A stretch of DNA of 64,000 bases from Aulosira sp. FACHB-615 (GTDB lineage: Bacteria; Cyanobacteriota; Cyanobacteriia; Cyanobacteriales; Nostocaceae). The stretch's first letter is position 1. Each line of letters begins with the position of its first letter. The stretch lies in the NCBI RefSeq assembly GCF_014698045.1, contig NZ_JACJSE010000005.1:1-64000 (forward strand). Reading direction: 5' to 3'. The position numbers and the translations under genes were made by a program. The notes below the pieces were generated by a model. That model saw nothing but the letters and a program-made list of their open reading frames with translations. It searched no databases and was not told the DNA's origin. Shown here in pieces: positions 1 to 9,290 of this stretch.

Positions 1-104
1 GCGCGGTGGAACCACACTGATACATCCCGAACTCAGAGGTGAAACGCTGCTGCGGCTACGATAGTTGGAGGGTCGCCTCCTGCCACAATTGCTCGGCGCC
101 AGGT
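1..104 (+). rRNA. rrf: 5S ribosomal RNA, 3' part
   Basis: The first ~104 bases read as the 3' nine tenths of a bacterial 5S rRNA: the conserved block around CATCCCGAACTCAG, then GTGAAACGC, the loop E/helix IV region and the closing GGCGCCAGG that pairs with the missing 5' end. The 5' start lies before the window. The strand is plus, so the rRNA operon points into this window and ends here, with a strong hairpin terminator a few bases downstream. Confidence 0.93.
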
Positions 105-115
105 CTCTTTTTAGT

Positions 116-153
116 CAAAAAAGCCCCCTTTCTTAAGAAAGGGGGCTTTTTTG
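116..153 (+). terminator. rRNA operon terminator
   Basis: A perfect inverted repeat, AAAAAAGCCCCCTTTC then TTAA then the reverse complement, ends in a run of T. It sits about 12 bases after the 5S rRNA end and is a textbook intrinsic terminator. Because both arms end in A/T runs it could also stop transcription arriving from the P450 gene on the other strand. Confidence 0.92.
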
Positions 154-192
154 TTTATGAATCTATAAGCTAAACGATCGCCATTTTCATAA

Positions 193-1560
193 CTACACTT
201 TAATAGGAGTCTCGGCTTTTTGTCGCAGTCCAGTTGCAATCATCCACTTGCCATTGGAAGGTGCTAGGGTAACGCCGCGACGTATTGGTTTAACGCTAGA
301 GTCGTCTACTAATGCTAAATCTACATGGGATAGTACCGTTGCTAGTACCAGTTTCATTTCAAATAAGGCAAATGCCATACCTAAGCAACGACGATTACTT
401 CCACCAAAAGGTAAATATTCATATAAAGAATATTGCCTTTCTAAAAATCTTTCTGGTTTGAACTGTTGTGGTTCTGCATACAAATCTGAACGGCGATGAG
501 TTAAATAAATACAACCTACGAGTAATGTTCCTGGGTCAAATTGACGATTCATGATTTCTATAGGTTGTTTCACAATCCGGGGGATAGTAATCATCGCAAT
601 GGGATAAATCCGTAAAGTTTCTTGGCAAACTGCTGTTAGATAAGGTAGACGAGTAATTTCTTCTAAAGCTGCATTGTTTCCGAAACTATCTAACTCAGAT
701 AAAAGCTTTTCACGTATTTGTGGTTGGCGATGAATCCAGTACAATGCCCAAGTTAAGGCTGAGGCTGTGGTTTCATGACCAGCAACTAGCAGAGTCATCA
801 ACTCATCACGTAACTCTACATCGGTCATAGGTTCGCCGTTTTCATCTCGCGCTGACATCATTAAAGATAAAATGTCGTTCCCAGAAGATTCGGGATGATT
901 TCTGCGTTCTTGAATCTCTGCATACAGTAGTTGGTCAATTTGTTCTCTTTGACGCAAAAAAATGCCCCAAGGACTCCATGAACCTAAATCTACTTGCATT
1001 ATTGGCAAAAAAGATATTGTGGCACGTAAATTAGAACCACTTAAATCTAGTATGGAAGCCAAGAGTTTTTGTAATTGAGTATAACGTTCTCCTTCAGTTA
1101 TTCCGAATACAGCTTGCAAAATCACTCTCAGAGAGATTTCTTGCATAGAATCGCGGACAGAAAATGCTTGGTCAAATTTCCATTGACTGATGACTTCTTT
1201 GGTAATGTCGGCGATGATATTACCGTAGGCTTTCATCCGATCGCCATGAAAAGGCGGCGTTAATAACTTACGCTGGCGTTGGTGAGATGTACCAGATAGT
1301 AATATTAAAGAATTTTCGCCCAACAAAGGCTGCAAAACTTGAGCAGAACCTCTAGAATCTAAATTACTGAGGTTTTCTGTAAATAATTGTTGAATTGCTT
1401 GTGGATGACTTAAAAACACCATTGGCTGTTTGTTGGTTAGCCATAATGTAAAACAGTCACCATGTACTTTGGCAGAATTTTCCATTAATTGCAATGGCTG
1501 ATAAATCCATTGTAATAACTGCATGAATTTGGGGATTTTGGGACTGTCAGGGAGTTGCAT
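193..1560 (-). CDS. cytochrome P450, CYP110-like
   Basis: Haem-thiolate monooxygenase. The I-helix oxygen-activation motif AGHETT (about residue 260), the ExxR motif in ETLR, the PERF motif and the haem loop FGGSNRRCLG with Cys at about residue 392 are all present, so the enzyme looks intact. Length (about 455 residues) and sequence flavour fit the cyanobacterial CYP110 family, whose members oxidise fatty acids, alkanes or terpenes; no substrate can be read here. The ATG at 1560 is preferred because AGGA lies 9 bases upstream and CYP110 proteins begin MQLP; a GTG at 1590 would add ten residues. It is a single gene facing the rRNA terminator, divergent from the antiporter. Confidence 0.9.
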   Translation of the reverse strand: MQLPDSPKIPKFMQLLQWIYQPLQLMENSAKVHGDCFTLWLTNKQPMVFLSHPQAIQQLFTENLSNLDSRGSAQVLQPLLGENSLILLSGTSHQRQRKLLTPPFHGDRMKAYGNIIADITKEVISQWKFDQAFSVRDSMQEISLRVILQAVFGITEGERYTQLQKLLASILDLSGSNLRATISFLPIMQVDLGSWSPWGIFLRQREQIDQLLYAEIQERRNHPESSGNDILSLMMSARDENGEPMTDVELRDELMTLLVAGHETTASALTWALYWIHRQPQIREKLLSELDSFGNNAALEEITRLPYLTAVCQETLRIYPIAMITIPRIVKQPIEIMNRQFDPGTLLVGCIYLTHRRSDLYAEPQQFKPERFLERQYSLYEYLPFGGSNRRCLGMAFALFEMKLVLATVLSHVDLALVDDSSVKPIRRGVTLAPSNGKWMIATGLRQKAETPIKV

Positions 1561-1711
1561 CACTAATATTCCTGGTACTGCTATTTTCACTAACTTAAGA
1601 ACGGTATTAATTACCGGACTATTTCTTCCTGAAATCTATCTATAGGTGATTTATTGCTAGAAATAATACAACTAAACTAGCAAGTTGATATGATTTTTTA
1701 TACTAATTTCC

Positions 1712-3010
1712 ATGTTTGATATTTATATTATCGACTTGTTTTTGATTGGACTAGTTTTACTGGTAGTTACATTAGCATCTGGTTGGATTACCCGCTTACC
1801 TTTATCTTTTGCACTTATCTACCTATTGGTTGGGATTTTTCTTGGCCCTTATGGTTTAGGTTTAATTCAATTACGTCGAGATGATGTATTCAACGCGGAA
1901 TTACTAGAAAGGCTGACAGAATTTGTTGTGATTATTTCGGTGTTTAGTTGTGGATTAAAAATCATTAGTCCACTAAATTTGCGAGTTTGGGGAATTACAT
2001 CTCGCCTGATTGGAATATTAATGCCAATTTCAATTTTTAGCTTGGCGGCTGTGGGCAAATTATTTTTAGGGATGAATTGGGGAGAAGCTATCTTACTAGG
2101 AGCTATTTTAGCACCTACTGACCCTGTATTAGCTTCAGAAGTACAACTTACTGATACTAATGATAGAGATGAGTTACGTTTTGGTTTAACTTCCGAAGGT
2201 GGTTTAAATGATGCCTTAGCTTTTCCCTTTGTTTATTTTGGTATTTATGCTTTAAAAGATGATAACTGGAACAATTGGTTTAAACAATGGATAGTGATAG
2301 ATATATTTTGGGCGATCGCAGCAGCAATATTCATGGGGATTTTAGTTCCTAAAATTATAGTCTGGTTCGATCAACATATTCAAAAGCGTCGTTCGGCTGA
2401 CAAATTAATGGAAGATTTTGTTGGCATTAGTATCATTTTGCTGACTTATTCTTTAACAGAATTTGTTAATGGCTATGGTTTTCTGGCAGTATTTGTTGCT
2501 GGCTTAGTAGTACAACGCAGTTATCACAATCCAGAAAAACCATTAGCTCAATTAGAATTTATCGAGCAATTAGAAAAGCTGTTAGAAGTTGGCACAATTT
2601 TATTATTAGGCTCAATTCTACTATTCAAGCCTATGGTTGATTATGCTTGGCAATCTTTAGTTGTAATTATTTTCTTGTTCTTCTTGATCCGACCTTTAGG
2701 TGCGTGGATCAGCACAATTAGTAAACATCCATTGAGTTCCCATCGCTATTATCTACATCCTGGAACTCGTTGGCTGTTTGGTTGGTTTGGAATTCGTGGA
2801 GTTGGTTCCCTCTATTATCTGGCTTATGCTTTTGGCAATGGTCTAAAGGGAGAAGTTGCTGAACAAATTGCCTGGATAACCTATACAACTATCGTGGTAT
2901 CAGTAATTCTACATGGCATTAGTGCAACTCCTTTAATGAATTGGTATGAGGCTCATATTGCTAAACAGACAAAACCGCTACCTGCTTCTACCATTGATGA
3001 ATTTGAGTAA
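1712..3010 (+). CDS. CPA1-type cation:proton antiporter
   Basis: Integral membrane exchanger of 432 residues with about 12 hydrophobic segments. The motif LAPTDPVLASEVQ (about residues 130-142) and the following EGGLNDALAFP carry the Asp and acidic residues that define the cation/proton exchange site of the NhaP/CPA1 family. It probably swaps Na+ or K+ for protons across the plasma membrane; ion preference cannot be deduced. It lacks the long cytoplasmic C-terminal tail seen in some NhaP proteins. It stands alone, divergent from the P450, and is followed by an intrinsic terminator at about 3199. Confidence 0.88.
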   Translation: MFDIYIIDLFLIGLVLLVVTLASGWITRLPLSFALIYLLVGIFLGPYGLGLIQLRRDDVFNAELLERLTEFVVIISVFSCGLKIISPLNLRVWGITSRLIGILMPISIFSLAAVGKLFLGMNWGEAILLGAILAPTDPVLASEVQLTDTNDRDELRFGLTSEGGLNDALAFPFVYFGIYALKDDNWNNWFKQWIVIDIFWAIAAAIFMGILVPKIIVWFDQHIQKRRSADKLMEDFVGISIILLTYSLTEFVNGYGFLAVFVAGLVVQRSYHNPEKPLAQLEFIEQLEKLLEVGTILLLGSILLFKPMVDYAWQSLVVIIFLFFLIRPLGAWISTISKHPLSSHRYYLHPGTRWLFGWFGIRGVGSLYYLAYAFGNGLKGEVAEQIAWITYTTIVVSVILHGISATPLMNWYEAHIAKQTKPLPASTIDEFE

Positions 3011-3197
3011 AGAAGGACATCACATAGTTTGCTTGGTAAATTACATGGTTTCACTTGCTATGTGATAAATTTCTAGACAAGCAGACTGTGTAAACAATAT
3101 CAAGATTTCGACGAAATGGTATAAGAAAAAGAAAGTATTTGCAAATTTTACTTACGCATAGTACTTTAGTACTATAACAAGAGACCCTAATCAAATA

Positions 3198-3223
3198 ACC
3201 CCACAGCACCCGTGGGGTTTTTC
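3198..3223 (+). terminator. intrinsic terminator after antiporter gene
   Basis: CCCCAC / GTGGGG inverted repeat with a 7-base loop followed by TTTTT, about 190 bases after the antiporter stop codon. On plus strand only, as the T run is on that side. Confidence 0.75.
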
Positions 3224-3295
3224 CATTGAAGATATTAGGGATAGGTTACAGGGGACAGGTGATAGGGTTACAAGCTTTTATCCTGTTAATATGTC

Positions 3296-4486
3296 TTAAT
3301 CTTGACCGCGAGAACTGATAACCTGTTCAGGGGAGTTGAAAAAGGTATGTTCAATTTTAATGCCTCGACTGTCCATGACTTGAGCAAATAAATCTGTTGG
3401 TAAGGCATTTTCTACAGGTAAAACTCCTGGTTTATTCAGTTTACCTTCAAGAATTAATTGAGCAACCGTACCTGTACCACAGCCAGTTGCTACCGTAGCA
3501 TTATCGTGCAGCACAGTAGAAGTGTAAACACCTGTTGAACCATTTTTTTTGCCTGTAACTTCTGATTTGACTGCTACACCAATACCGCTAAAACGATTAG
3601 TAAAATCTGTCATTTTATGGCTGACATGAGATAAAAATTCAATCATGCCATGACGCTGCATTAACCACTGAGGAAAAATATGTGCTGCTATCCAGGTCAG
3701 ATGATTATAGTAATCTGGAAATGAGCCAAACTTAGTAATTACATTTTTAACAGTAGGAAAGGCATAGGGCAATGTGAAAGTTTCTGGCATATCAAACCAG
3801 TAAACTCCATTACGTTGATAGCGAGGAAAGTTAATAATTTCTCTTTCACTATAAGGGTTGACTTGCTGCCATTTACCATCTATCCACGCTTCAAAAGGAT
3901 GCTGCAAGCCTAAAAAAGTTGTTCGCATAACTGTGATACCAGCACCACCAGAACCTGCAACTAAATAATAGAGCTTGATTGTTTCTGCTTCATCAAATTG
4001 TTCTACTCCCTGACGCACCAAACTGTTAGACATACCAGGGAATATGCCTGTATTAATTACTGCTGTCACCCCAGCCGCAACAGCATCTTCGTGATAACTT
4101 AAAGCTTTGCTGGTAAAAGAACGGTGGTCACTCACATCTATATAGTTAACGCCTTGTTCAATACAAAGTTTCAGAACATTGGCATCGCGGTAGTGAAACG
4201 GGCCAGCACAGTGAATAACTAAATCAGAATTAGCGATCGCTTCTCGTAGTTTATCAACTTCTGCCAAGTCTAAAGCTAAATACTGCTGTCGTTGTGCCAA
4301 AGGCAAGCTTCCCTTCTCTGGAGTACGCCCAGTGATGGTAATTTTAGCTTGCGTATGGTTAGCAATGTCCTGCGCGACACTGCTACCAATTCGCCCCCTG
4401 CCTCCAAGAATTAAAACGCGGTCTGTCATTACTCCGGTATGGGTCACACTACTTGTATTTGACCAGTTTTTGGGAGTCTTTGCCAT
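3296..4486 (-). CDS. saccharopine dehydrogenase-like NAD(P)-binding protein
   Basis: The N-terminal third has a Rossmann fold: VLILGGRGRIGSS (about residues 25-37) is a GxGxxG dinucleotide-binding loop, and ITITGRTPEKG follows at the second strand. The pattern VIHCAGPFHYRDANVLKLC and the later GVNYIDVSDHR match the saccharopine dehydrogenase/ saccharopine reductase-like family (Sacchrp_dh_NADP), in which many members have unknown substrates. Whether it acts in lysine metabolism is not supported. A second in-frame ATG at 4429 begins right before the Rossmann strand and is an equally good start. It is not in an obvious operon; a GC-skewed tandem repeat lies upstream. Confidence 0.8.
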   Translation of the reverse strand: MAKTPKNWSNTSSVTHTGVMTDRVLILGGRGRIGSSVAQDIANHTQAKITITGRTPEKGSLPLAQRQQYLALDLAEVDKLREAIANSDLVIHCAGPFHYRDANVLKLCIEQGVNYIDVSDHRSFTSKALSYHEDAVAAGVTAVINTGIFPGMSNSLVRQGVEQFDEAETIKLYYLVAGSGGAGITVMRTTFLGLQHPFEAWIDGKWQQVNPYSEREIINFPRYQRNGVYWFDMPETFTLPYAFPTVKNVITKFGSFPDYYNHLTWIAAHIFPQWLMQRHGMIEFLSHVSHKMTDFTNRFSGIGVAVKSEVTGKKNGSTGVYTSTVLHDNATVATGCGTGTVAQLILEGKLNKPGVLPVENALPTDLFAQVMDSRGIKIEHTFFNSPEQVISSRGQD

Positions 4487-4603
4487 CGGTTACAAGTATG
4501 ACTCGTCTACCAATATAGGAGGATAAATCCAGCACTGACGCACAAATATGTCTGTGAAAACTGGGTGTAAGGGCTTAGGGGTGTAATGGGGTGAGAGAAA
4601 AAA

Positions 4604-4732
4604 GGTGTGGGAGGTGTGGGAGGTGTGGGGAGTGTGGGGGGTGTGGGAGGTGTGGGGAGTGTGGGAGGTGTGGGGGGTGTGGGAGGTGTGGGGGGTGTGG
4701 GAGGTGTGGGAGGTGTGGGGGGTATGGAGGGT
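4604..4732. repeat. G-rich 9-bp tandem repeat
   Basis: About fourteen units of a 9-base motif close to GGTGTGGGA, varying to GGTGTGGGG or GAGTGTGGG, all with G on the plus strand. It has runs of three to six G at regular spacing, so it could form G-quadruplexes. The proline/histidine-rich reading frame it produces on the minus strand is an artefact of the repeat. Confidence 0.93.
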
Positions 4733-4976
4733 AATTTTTTGGATACTTAGCTAGAAATCCCACACAAAATTTCGTTCACCCAGTGTCATGAGTCATTGGT
4801 AACTTGTACTCACGAAAGAGGAAGGTTTTAATGAATAAATTTTGTTTAATATGTAAATCTAAATATAATTAATAAGTTTTTGTAATATATGAGATTCTAT
4901 CAACCCCCATAATTTAAGATTTTCTTTAGATTGTGTCAGCACTGATTTGAGTTCATTTCAGCCAGGAGCGATGGTA

Positions 4977-5210
4977 ATGAAGATGTGCGTTGTCAACTCC
5001 AAAATATTACGTCAGTTTTGGGCTGTGGTGGAACAAACCCAAAGCAGTACTCTTCTTGGGCTTAATGACAAAGACTTGGTTAAGTTGTTGTTAGGACAGA
5101 TTGAAAGCAACAAAGTCCTGAATTACGAAGAAACTCTGAATTTGACAGATTACATTAATTCTAAGACTTTGTTGATACGTGATTTAGCACAGGCACGTTT
5201 AGCATCATAA
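4977..5210 (+). CDS. small conserved-looking protein, unknown
   Basis: About 77 residues, soluble, rich in Leu, Lys and Asn, with no signal or membrane segment. I do not recognise a family. The frame is open further up to a TTG at 4947, but ATG codons at 4971, 4977 and 4983 are present and AGGAG ends 8 bases before 4977, which decides that start. The sequence DLAQARLAS closes the protein and a bidirectional terminator follows 9 bases later. It converges with the Nif11-type gene and shares that terminator. Confidence 0.65.
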   Translation: MKMCVVNSKILRQFWAVVEQTQSSTLLGLNDKDLVKLLLGQIESNKVLNYEETLNLTDYINSKTLLIRDLAQARLAS

Positions 5211-5218
5211 ATCAAAGA

Positions 5219-5265
5219 CAAAAAGCCTATGTGATCTATCTTTATGTCTTTGTATAGGCTTTTTG
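5219..5265. terminator. bidirectional terminator between convergent small genes
   Basis: Inverted repeat CAAAAAGCCTAT ... ATAGGCTTTTTG with a 22-base loop. A/T runs flank the GC stem on both sides, so it can stop transcription from the small gene ending at 5210 and from the minus-strand Nif11-type gene ending at 5282. Confidence 0.8.
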
Positions 5266-5281
5266 CCCATTATTTCCAGAA

Positions 5282-5515
5282 TTATCTGGGATTGATGTGC
5301 CGTCTTGGCCCCCAGCCTGGATTCACAATAGCAGCTAAGTCTTCTGGTGATAAATTATCAATCTCAGCCTCTAATTCTGCGACTGTGAAATCATAGCCAC
5401 GTTCTTGAGCCATTTTGACAAATGCTTCAGGATTGGCTGTAGCTCTGAGTTTTTGTTGGAATGCTTGATCTGCTTTGACTGCCTTAAAAAATCTTGCAGC
5501 ATTTTGTAGTGCCAT
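5282..5515 (-). CDS. Nif11-type leader-like peptide
   Basis: A 77-residue protein with the Nif11 signature: ALQNAARFFKAVKADQAFQQKL, then the proline-marked turn (ATANPEAFVKMAQERGYDFT) and the ELEAEI / LSPEDLAAI segment. In cyanobacteria Nif11 domains serve as leader peptides of ribosomal natural products, but many copies are orphans of unknown role. Here no GG cleavage site or Cys/Ser/Thr-rich core follows; instead the protein ends in a short tail PGWGPRRHINPR. GGAG 10 bases before the ATG supports the start. No modification enzyme or exporter is adjacent. Confidence 0.85.
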   Translation of the reverse strand: MALQNAARFFKAVKADQAFQQKLRATANPEAFVKMAQERGYDFTVAELEAEIDNLSPEDLAAIVNPGWGPRRHINPR

Positions 5516-5817
5516 AATAATTCATCTCCTACAGTAATCTATTTTGTTTCGTGAAATTATCTGTGTCAGTGGAGAGTAGAGGGTAGGCAAAAGTATTTTT
5601 CGGTTATACTTTTTTCCAGAAATCAAATATTAATCGTCAGTTGAGAATTTTCGCACTACTTTTAATGTGCATTATTTTTTGTTGAGATGTCTTGTACCGT
5701 AAGATAGAAAAATTAACGACATTTCAGTTTTTTCATACTACTTATGGCTGATTGCCTGATTACAAGCACCAAAACCCTGATACTCCTACACCGTTCGGCT
5801 GACGCTCACGGCGAATA
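5516..5817. other. intergenic region without gene
   Basis: About 300 bases between two minus-strand genes. AT-rich; it holds the leader of the Nif11-type gene and a fragment of a dispersed repeat (CGTTCGGCTGACGCTCACGG near 5790). No further open frame with a ribosome binding site is seen. Confidence 0.6.
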
Positions 5818-6729
5818 TTACTGCTGACTCAGACGCTCTAATTCCAAATCATTCCAAGATGCAGGATCTTCTACAGGCTCAAGGTGAGTAATAATGCTAC
5901 TTCCTGGTAATGCTTGAATAATCTTCAATTCAATCTCTTCACATAAATCATGTCCTTGGCGTACTGTCCAAGTTCCTGGTACTAATACGTGAAAGGAAAT
6001 AAAACGACGGGTTCCTGCTAACCGAGAGCGCATAGCATGAAACTGAATATTTTGATGTTCGTATTCACTAAATATCTGCCGGATAATTTCTTGTTCTTCT
6101 TTTGGTAAAGCCGTGTCTAGTAGCCCAGAAAAGGTTTCCCGCAGTAAATTAAATCCTGCCCAAATAATATTAACTGCTACCAATAGGGCAATGATGGGGT
6201 CAAGTACCAACCAACCTGTTACCTGCACCAGAACAATTCCGAGTATCACACCACCAGAAGTCCACACATCAGTTAGTAGGTGGTGAGCATCTGCTCGCAA
6301 GGTAATTGAACGTAAGCGTTTGCCGGCTTTGAGTAAGACAACAGCCACCACACCGTTGACTACTGTAGCTAATAATGACAACACTAGCCCTAAGCCCAGT
6401 TGAGTCAGTGGTTCGGGATGTTGCAAGCGTCCCCAAGCTTCTAGGGCAATGCTAATAGCTGCCACAACAATCAATGCACCTTCAGCACCACTCGAAAAAT
6501 ACTCAGCTTTAGAATGTCCAAAGGTATGTTCGGCATCGGCGGGTTTAGCTGCATAAGTCAACGCCCATAATGCTACTAGTGCCGCCAGCAAATTTACACA
6601 TGATTCAATAGCATCAGAAAGTAGCCCCACTGAACCTGTTAATAAGTAAGCTCCAAACTTTAAACCAATAGTTACAACTGCGGCTGCAATTGATAAAAAA
6701 GCGTAGGTGCGGGCTGTTTGGCTACTCAT
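5818..6729 (-). CDS. cation diffusion facilitator (CDF) family transporter
   Basis: 303 residues with six membrane segments followed by a cytoplasmic metal-binding domain. LLSDAIESCVNLLAA in segment 2 and RADAHHLLTDVWTS in segment 5 carry the acidic and His residues of the CDF transport site (here D/S in segment 2 and H/D in segment 5), and HTFGHSKAEYFS is the conserved loop between segments 2 and 3. These proteins export Zn2+, Fe2+, Mn2+ or Co2+ in exchange for protons. The S-D versus H-D pattern does not fix the metal here. It is monocistronic, divergent from the MFS transporter. Confidence 0.92.
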   Translation of the reverse strand: MSSQTARTYAFLSIAAAVVTIGLKFGAYLLTGSVGLLSDAIESCVNLLAALVALWALTYAAKPADAEHTFGHSKAEYFSSGAEGALIVVAAISIALEAWGRLQHPEPLTQLGLGLVLSLLATVVNGVVAVVLLKAGKRLRSITLRADAHHLLTDVWTSGGVILGIVLVQVTGWLVLDPIIALLVAVNIIWAGFNLLRETFSGLLDTALPKEEQEIIRQIFSEYEHQNIQFHAMRSRLAGTRRFISFHVLVPGTWTVRQGHDLCEEIELKIIQALPGSSIITHLEPVEDPASWNDLELERLSQQ

Positions 6730-6918
6730 TCAGACTACTTAACTGTGATTGCTAGGTAACTGTAACAAATTTAGCTGTTAGTTTTATCTATCTCCAGACT
6801 TTTAGGTTTTTTTAAGCACAGCCAAGGAAGTAGTTTGAGAAGTATTGGTTCACATTATTTTCCATACCAAAAAGTGAGATACTGTTGAAAAAATAATTTC
6901 ACAGGATAGATGTAATAT

Positions 6919-8160
6919 ATGCGGCTTTTTGGTATGCCCGTAGACAAAGGCAGATGGTTGCTAATTCCTCTTGGTGCAATTGTTTTACTTTGTCTTGGCA
7001 CTGTTTATTCGTGGAGTATTTTTAGAAAACCTCTCGAAAAATTACTGAATATTAATGCAACAGAAAGTTTGTTGCCATTTACGGTTTTGCTGATCATGTT
7101 TGCCATATTGATGCCCATTACTGGCTTTTACATTAACCGCTTCGGTTCTCGGACGATTACCTCAGTTGGTGGTGTAATTATGGGACTGGGTTATATTTTG
7201 TCGAGTCTGGATGGCAATTTACAATTATTAACTGTGACTTATGGTGCGATCGCTGGTGCGGGTGTCGGTATAGTTTATGGTGTACCGTTAGCTGTAATTG
7301 CTAAGTGGTTTCCTGATAAAAAAGGTATTGCAGTGGGTTTAACTGTGATTGGTTTTGGGTTATCACCGTTAATTACCGCACCTTTAGCAAAATCACTAAT
7401 TGATGCTTATGGAGTGCGGCAAACTTTTGTGATTTTAGGTATAATTTTTACACTGATTATTTTAGCGATCGCCACTGTTTTAAAAACACCGCCTCCAGAT
7501 TGGAAACCAGCCGATTGGAATCCCAATGTTGCAGTTTCGGGAAGTACAGCACTCACCAATTCTGAGACAATGTTGCAAACACCAGCATTTTACGGTTTGT
7601 GGCTGTGCTACACCATCGGTACATTTTCAGGATTGGCGGCCATTGGTATTTCTAGCCCTTTAGCTCAAGAAATCATTAAACTAGATGCAACCACAGCCGC
7701 AAGTACAGTTTCTTTATTTGCTGTGTTTAATGCTTTAGGAAGAATATTTTTTGGCTGGTTTACTGATCGTTTTAGCCCGAAGTTAGCAGCAATTGTTTCT
7801 TTTACTTTAGTATTAATTGCATCGCTGATGATGCTAAAAGCTGGACAAGGAACTGTCGCTACTTATTTAGTAGCATTTTCCCTATTTTATTTTTCCTTTG
7901 GTGGCTGGTTAGCGATCGCTCCTACTACCACCTTAATTTTGTTCTCATCCGCCGACTATGCCAAAAATTACGGTCTAGTTTTCACGGCTTACGGCGCAGG
8001 TGCATTAGGTGGAACTTTGTTAGCTGGCAGAATTCGAGATATTTTTGGCAGTTATACAATTTTCTTTTACCCAACGACAGCACTGGCAATTTTAGGAATT
8101 GTGTTAGCTGTGTTTATGCTCAAACGTAGCTTTTCTACTTCTACTAGCGTGGCAGGCTAA
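6919..8160 (+). CDS. MFS transporter, oxalate/formate antiporter (OFA) family
   Basis: 413 residues with 12 predicted membrane segments. It opens with GRWLLIPLGAIVLLCLGTVYSWSIFRKPL, typical of the OFA group of the major facilitator superfamily, and has the internal repeat loops NRFGSRTI and WFTDRFSPK of MFS carriers at segments 2/3 and 8/9. OFA members exchange small carboxylates; the substrate cannot be read from sequence. The gene is followed by a long hairpin and then the WD40 gene. Confidence 0.86.
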   Translation: MRLFGMPVDKGRWLLIPLGAIVLLCLGTVYSWSIFRKPLEKLLNINATESLLPFTVLLIMFAILMPITGFYINRFGSRTITSVGGVIMGLGYILSSLDGNLQLLTVTYGAIAGAGVGIVYGVPLAVIAKWFPDKKGIAVGLTVIGFGLSPLITAPLAKSLIDAYGVRQTFVILGIIFTLIILAIATVLKTPPPDWKPADWNPNVAVSGSTALTNSETMLQTPAFYGLWLCYTIGTFSGLAAIGISSPLAQEIIKLDATTAASTVSLFAVFNALGRIFFGWFTDRFSPKLAAIVSFTLVLIASLMMLKAGQGTVATYLVAFSLFYFSFGGWLAIAPTTTLILFSSADYAKNYGLVFTAYGAGALGGTLLAGRIRDIFGSYTIFFYPTTALAILGIVLAVFMLKRSFSTSTSVAG

Positions 8161-8192
8161 AGTAGCGCATTAGATTTGGCGGAAAAACCGTC

Positions 8193-8249
8193 GATAAACG
8201 CAGATAAAAAAGATTTGTAATCATAAATCTTTTTTATCTACGTTTATCT
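8193..8249 (+). terminator. long hairpin after MFS gene
   Basis: A 24-base inverted repeat with one mismatch (GATAAACGCAGATAAAAAAG and its complement) around a 8-10 base loop, starting 32 bases after the MFS stop codon. It is too long for a simple terminator and resembles the 'GATAAACGCAGATAAA' dispersed repeats of Nostocales, but would form a stable stem in the transcript. Confidence 0.6.
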
Positions 8250-8270
8250 GCTGTTTTTGATCTAAACCTA

Positions 8271-9266
8271 ATGCAATATTTTAGTCCGGTCGAATTAAAA
8301 ATGATTAATATGTATGAAGCTTTTAGACACCAATTAACAATAAAATTTAATCAACGCCAGAATGCGATCGCACTTAGCACAGATGGAAATACTCTAGTAA
8401 CAGGTGGAGCTGATGACCAAAAAATAAGTGTCTGGGATACCAACACAGGTAAATTAATTAGAACTTGGATGTTTGCACCTGATGAGCTTCTACATGGACT
8501 GTCAAACACAGTCGAATCTGTTGCTATATCCACAGATAATAAAATTTTAGTAAGTGGTGGTAGGTTAATTCAGATATGGAATTTAGAAACTGGAAATAAG
8601 ATTCGCACTTTAAAAAGCAGAGGTGCTATTTGTAGCGTCATTAGTCCTGATATGACAAAACTAATAACTCATGGAAGTGGAAGAAGTCCCACAACTATTA
8701 TCTGGGATTTGCATAAGGGTAGAAAAATTTATCAGCGCACTGGTCAATATGACTGTATTTTATCTTTTGTCATTAGTCCAGATAGTAAAATTTTTATTGG
8801 AGGAAATGGAACTACTAATAATGTAACTATTTGGAATTTGAATACAGGCAGTATAATAAAAGAAATGGAAAATAAAGGCGATATCCGAGTTCATAAACTT
8901 GCTATCAGTCCTAATGGTGAAACTTTAGCAGGAGGTGGTTACGATGGAATAAAAATTTGGGAAATTGCAACAGGAAAGCAAGTTCAAACAATAGATAAAT
9001 TTAAGAATATACAATTTCATTCTCATCTTGATTTCATCAATAGTCTTGTGTTTAGTCCTGATGAAAATATGCTATTTAGTAGTGGTAGTGATGGCTCAAT
9101 TCAGGTATGGAATGTGCAAACTGGTAAAAATATCTATACTTTTCCAAGTGAGCTAAGATTTAGCTCAATCGCACTTAGCTTTGACGGACAAACTTTAGTA
9201 GGTCATGCACAATCTAATAACACAGTTGAGGTTTGGAAGAATTCTACAGCTATAGCAACAATTTAG
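8271..9266 (+). CDS. seven-repeat WD40 protein
   Basis: 331 residues built almost entirely from seven WD40 units ending in WDTNTG, WNLETG, WDLHKG, WNLNTG, WEIATG, WNVQTG and VWKNST, each about 40 residues, so one complete seven-bladed propeller. No kinase, caspase, NACHT or HTH domain is attached, unlike many cyanobacterial WD40 proteins. It is probably a protein-interaction scaffold. The start could be the ATG at 8271 or Met11 at 8301; neither has a clear ribosome binding site. It converges on the ATPase gene that ends at 9291, only 24 bases away. Confidence 0.83.
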   Translation: MQYFSPVELKMINMYEAFRHQLTIKFNQRQNAIALSTDGNTLVTGGADDQKISVWDTNTGKLIRTWMFAPDELLHGLSNTVESVAISTDNKILVSGGRLIQIWNLETGNKIRTLKSRGAICSVISPDMTKLITHGSGRSPTTIIWDLHKGRKIYQRTGQYDCILSFVISPDSKIFIGGNGTTNNVTIWNLNTGSIIKEMENKGDIRVHKLAISPNGETLAGGGYDGIKIWEIATGKQVQTIDKFKNIQFHSHLDFINSLVFSPDENMLFSSGSDGSIQVWNVQTGKNIYTFPSELRFSSIALSFDGQTLVGHAQSNNTVEVWKNSTAIATI

Positions 9267-9290
9267 TTTTTAGTATATTTCTATCTTTGA

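Noticed and set aside
4575..4763. 62-codon minus-strand frame rich in Pro, His and Leu
   Set aside because: It is created by the 9-base G-rich tandem repeat; composition is pure repeat and there is no ribosome binding site.
5282..5515. Nif11 peptide as substrate of the APH-HopA1 pair
   Set aside because: About 10 kb away and its tail has no Ser, Thr or Cys to make lanthionine.
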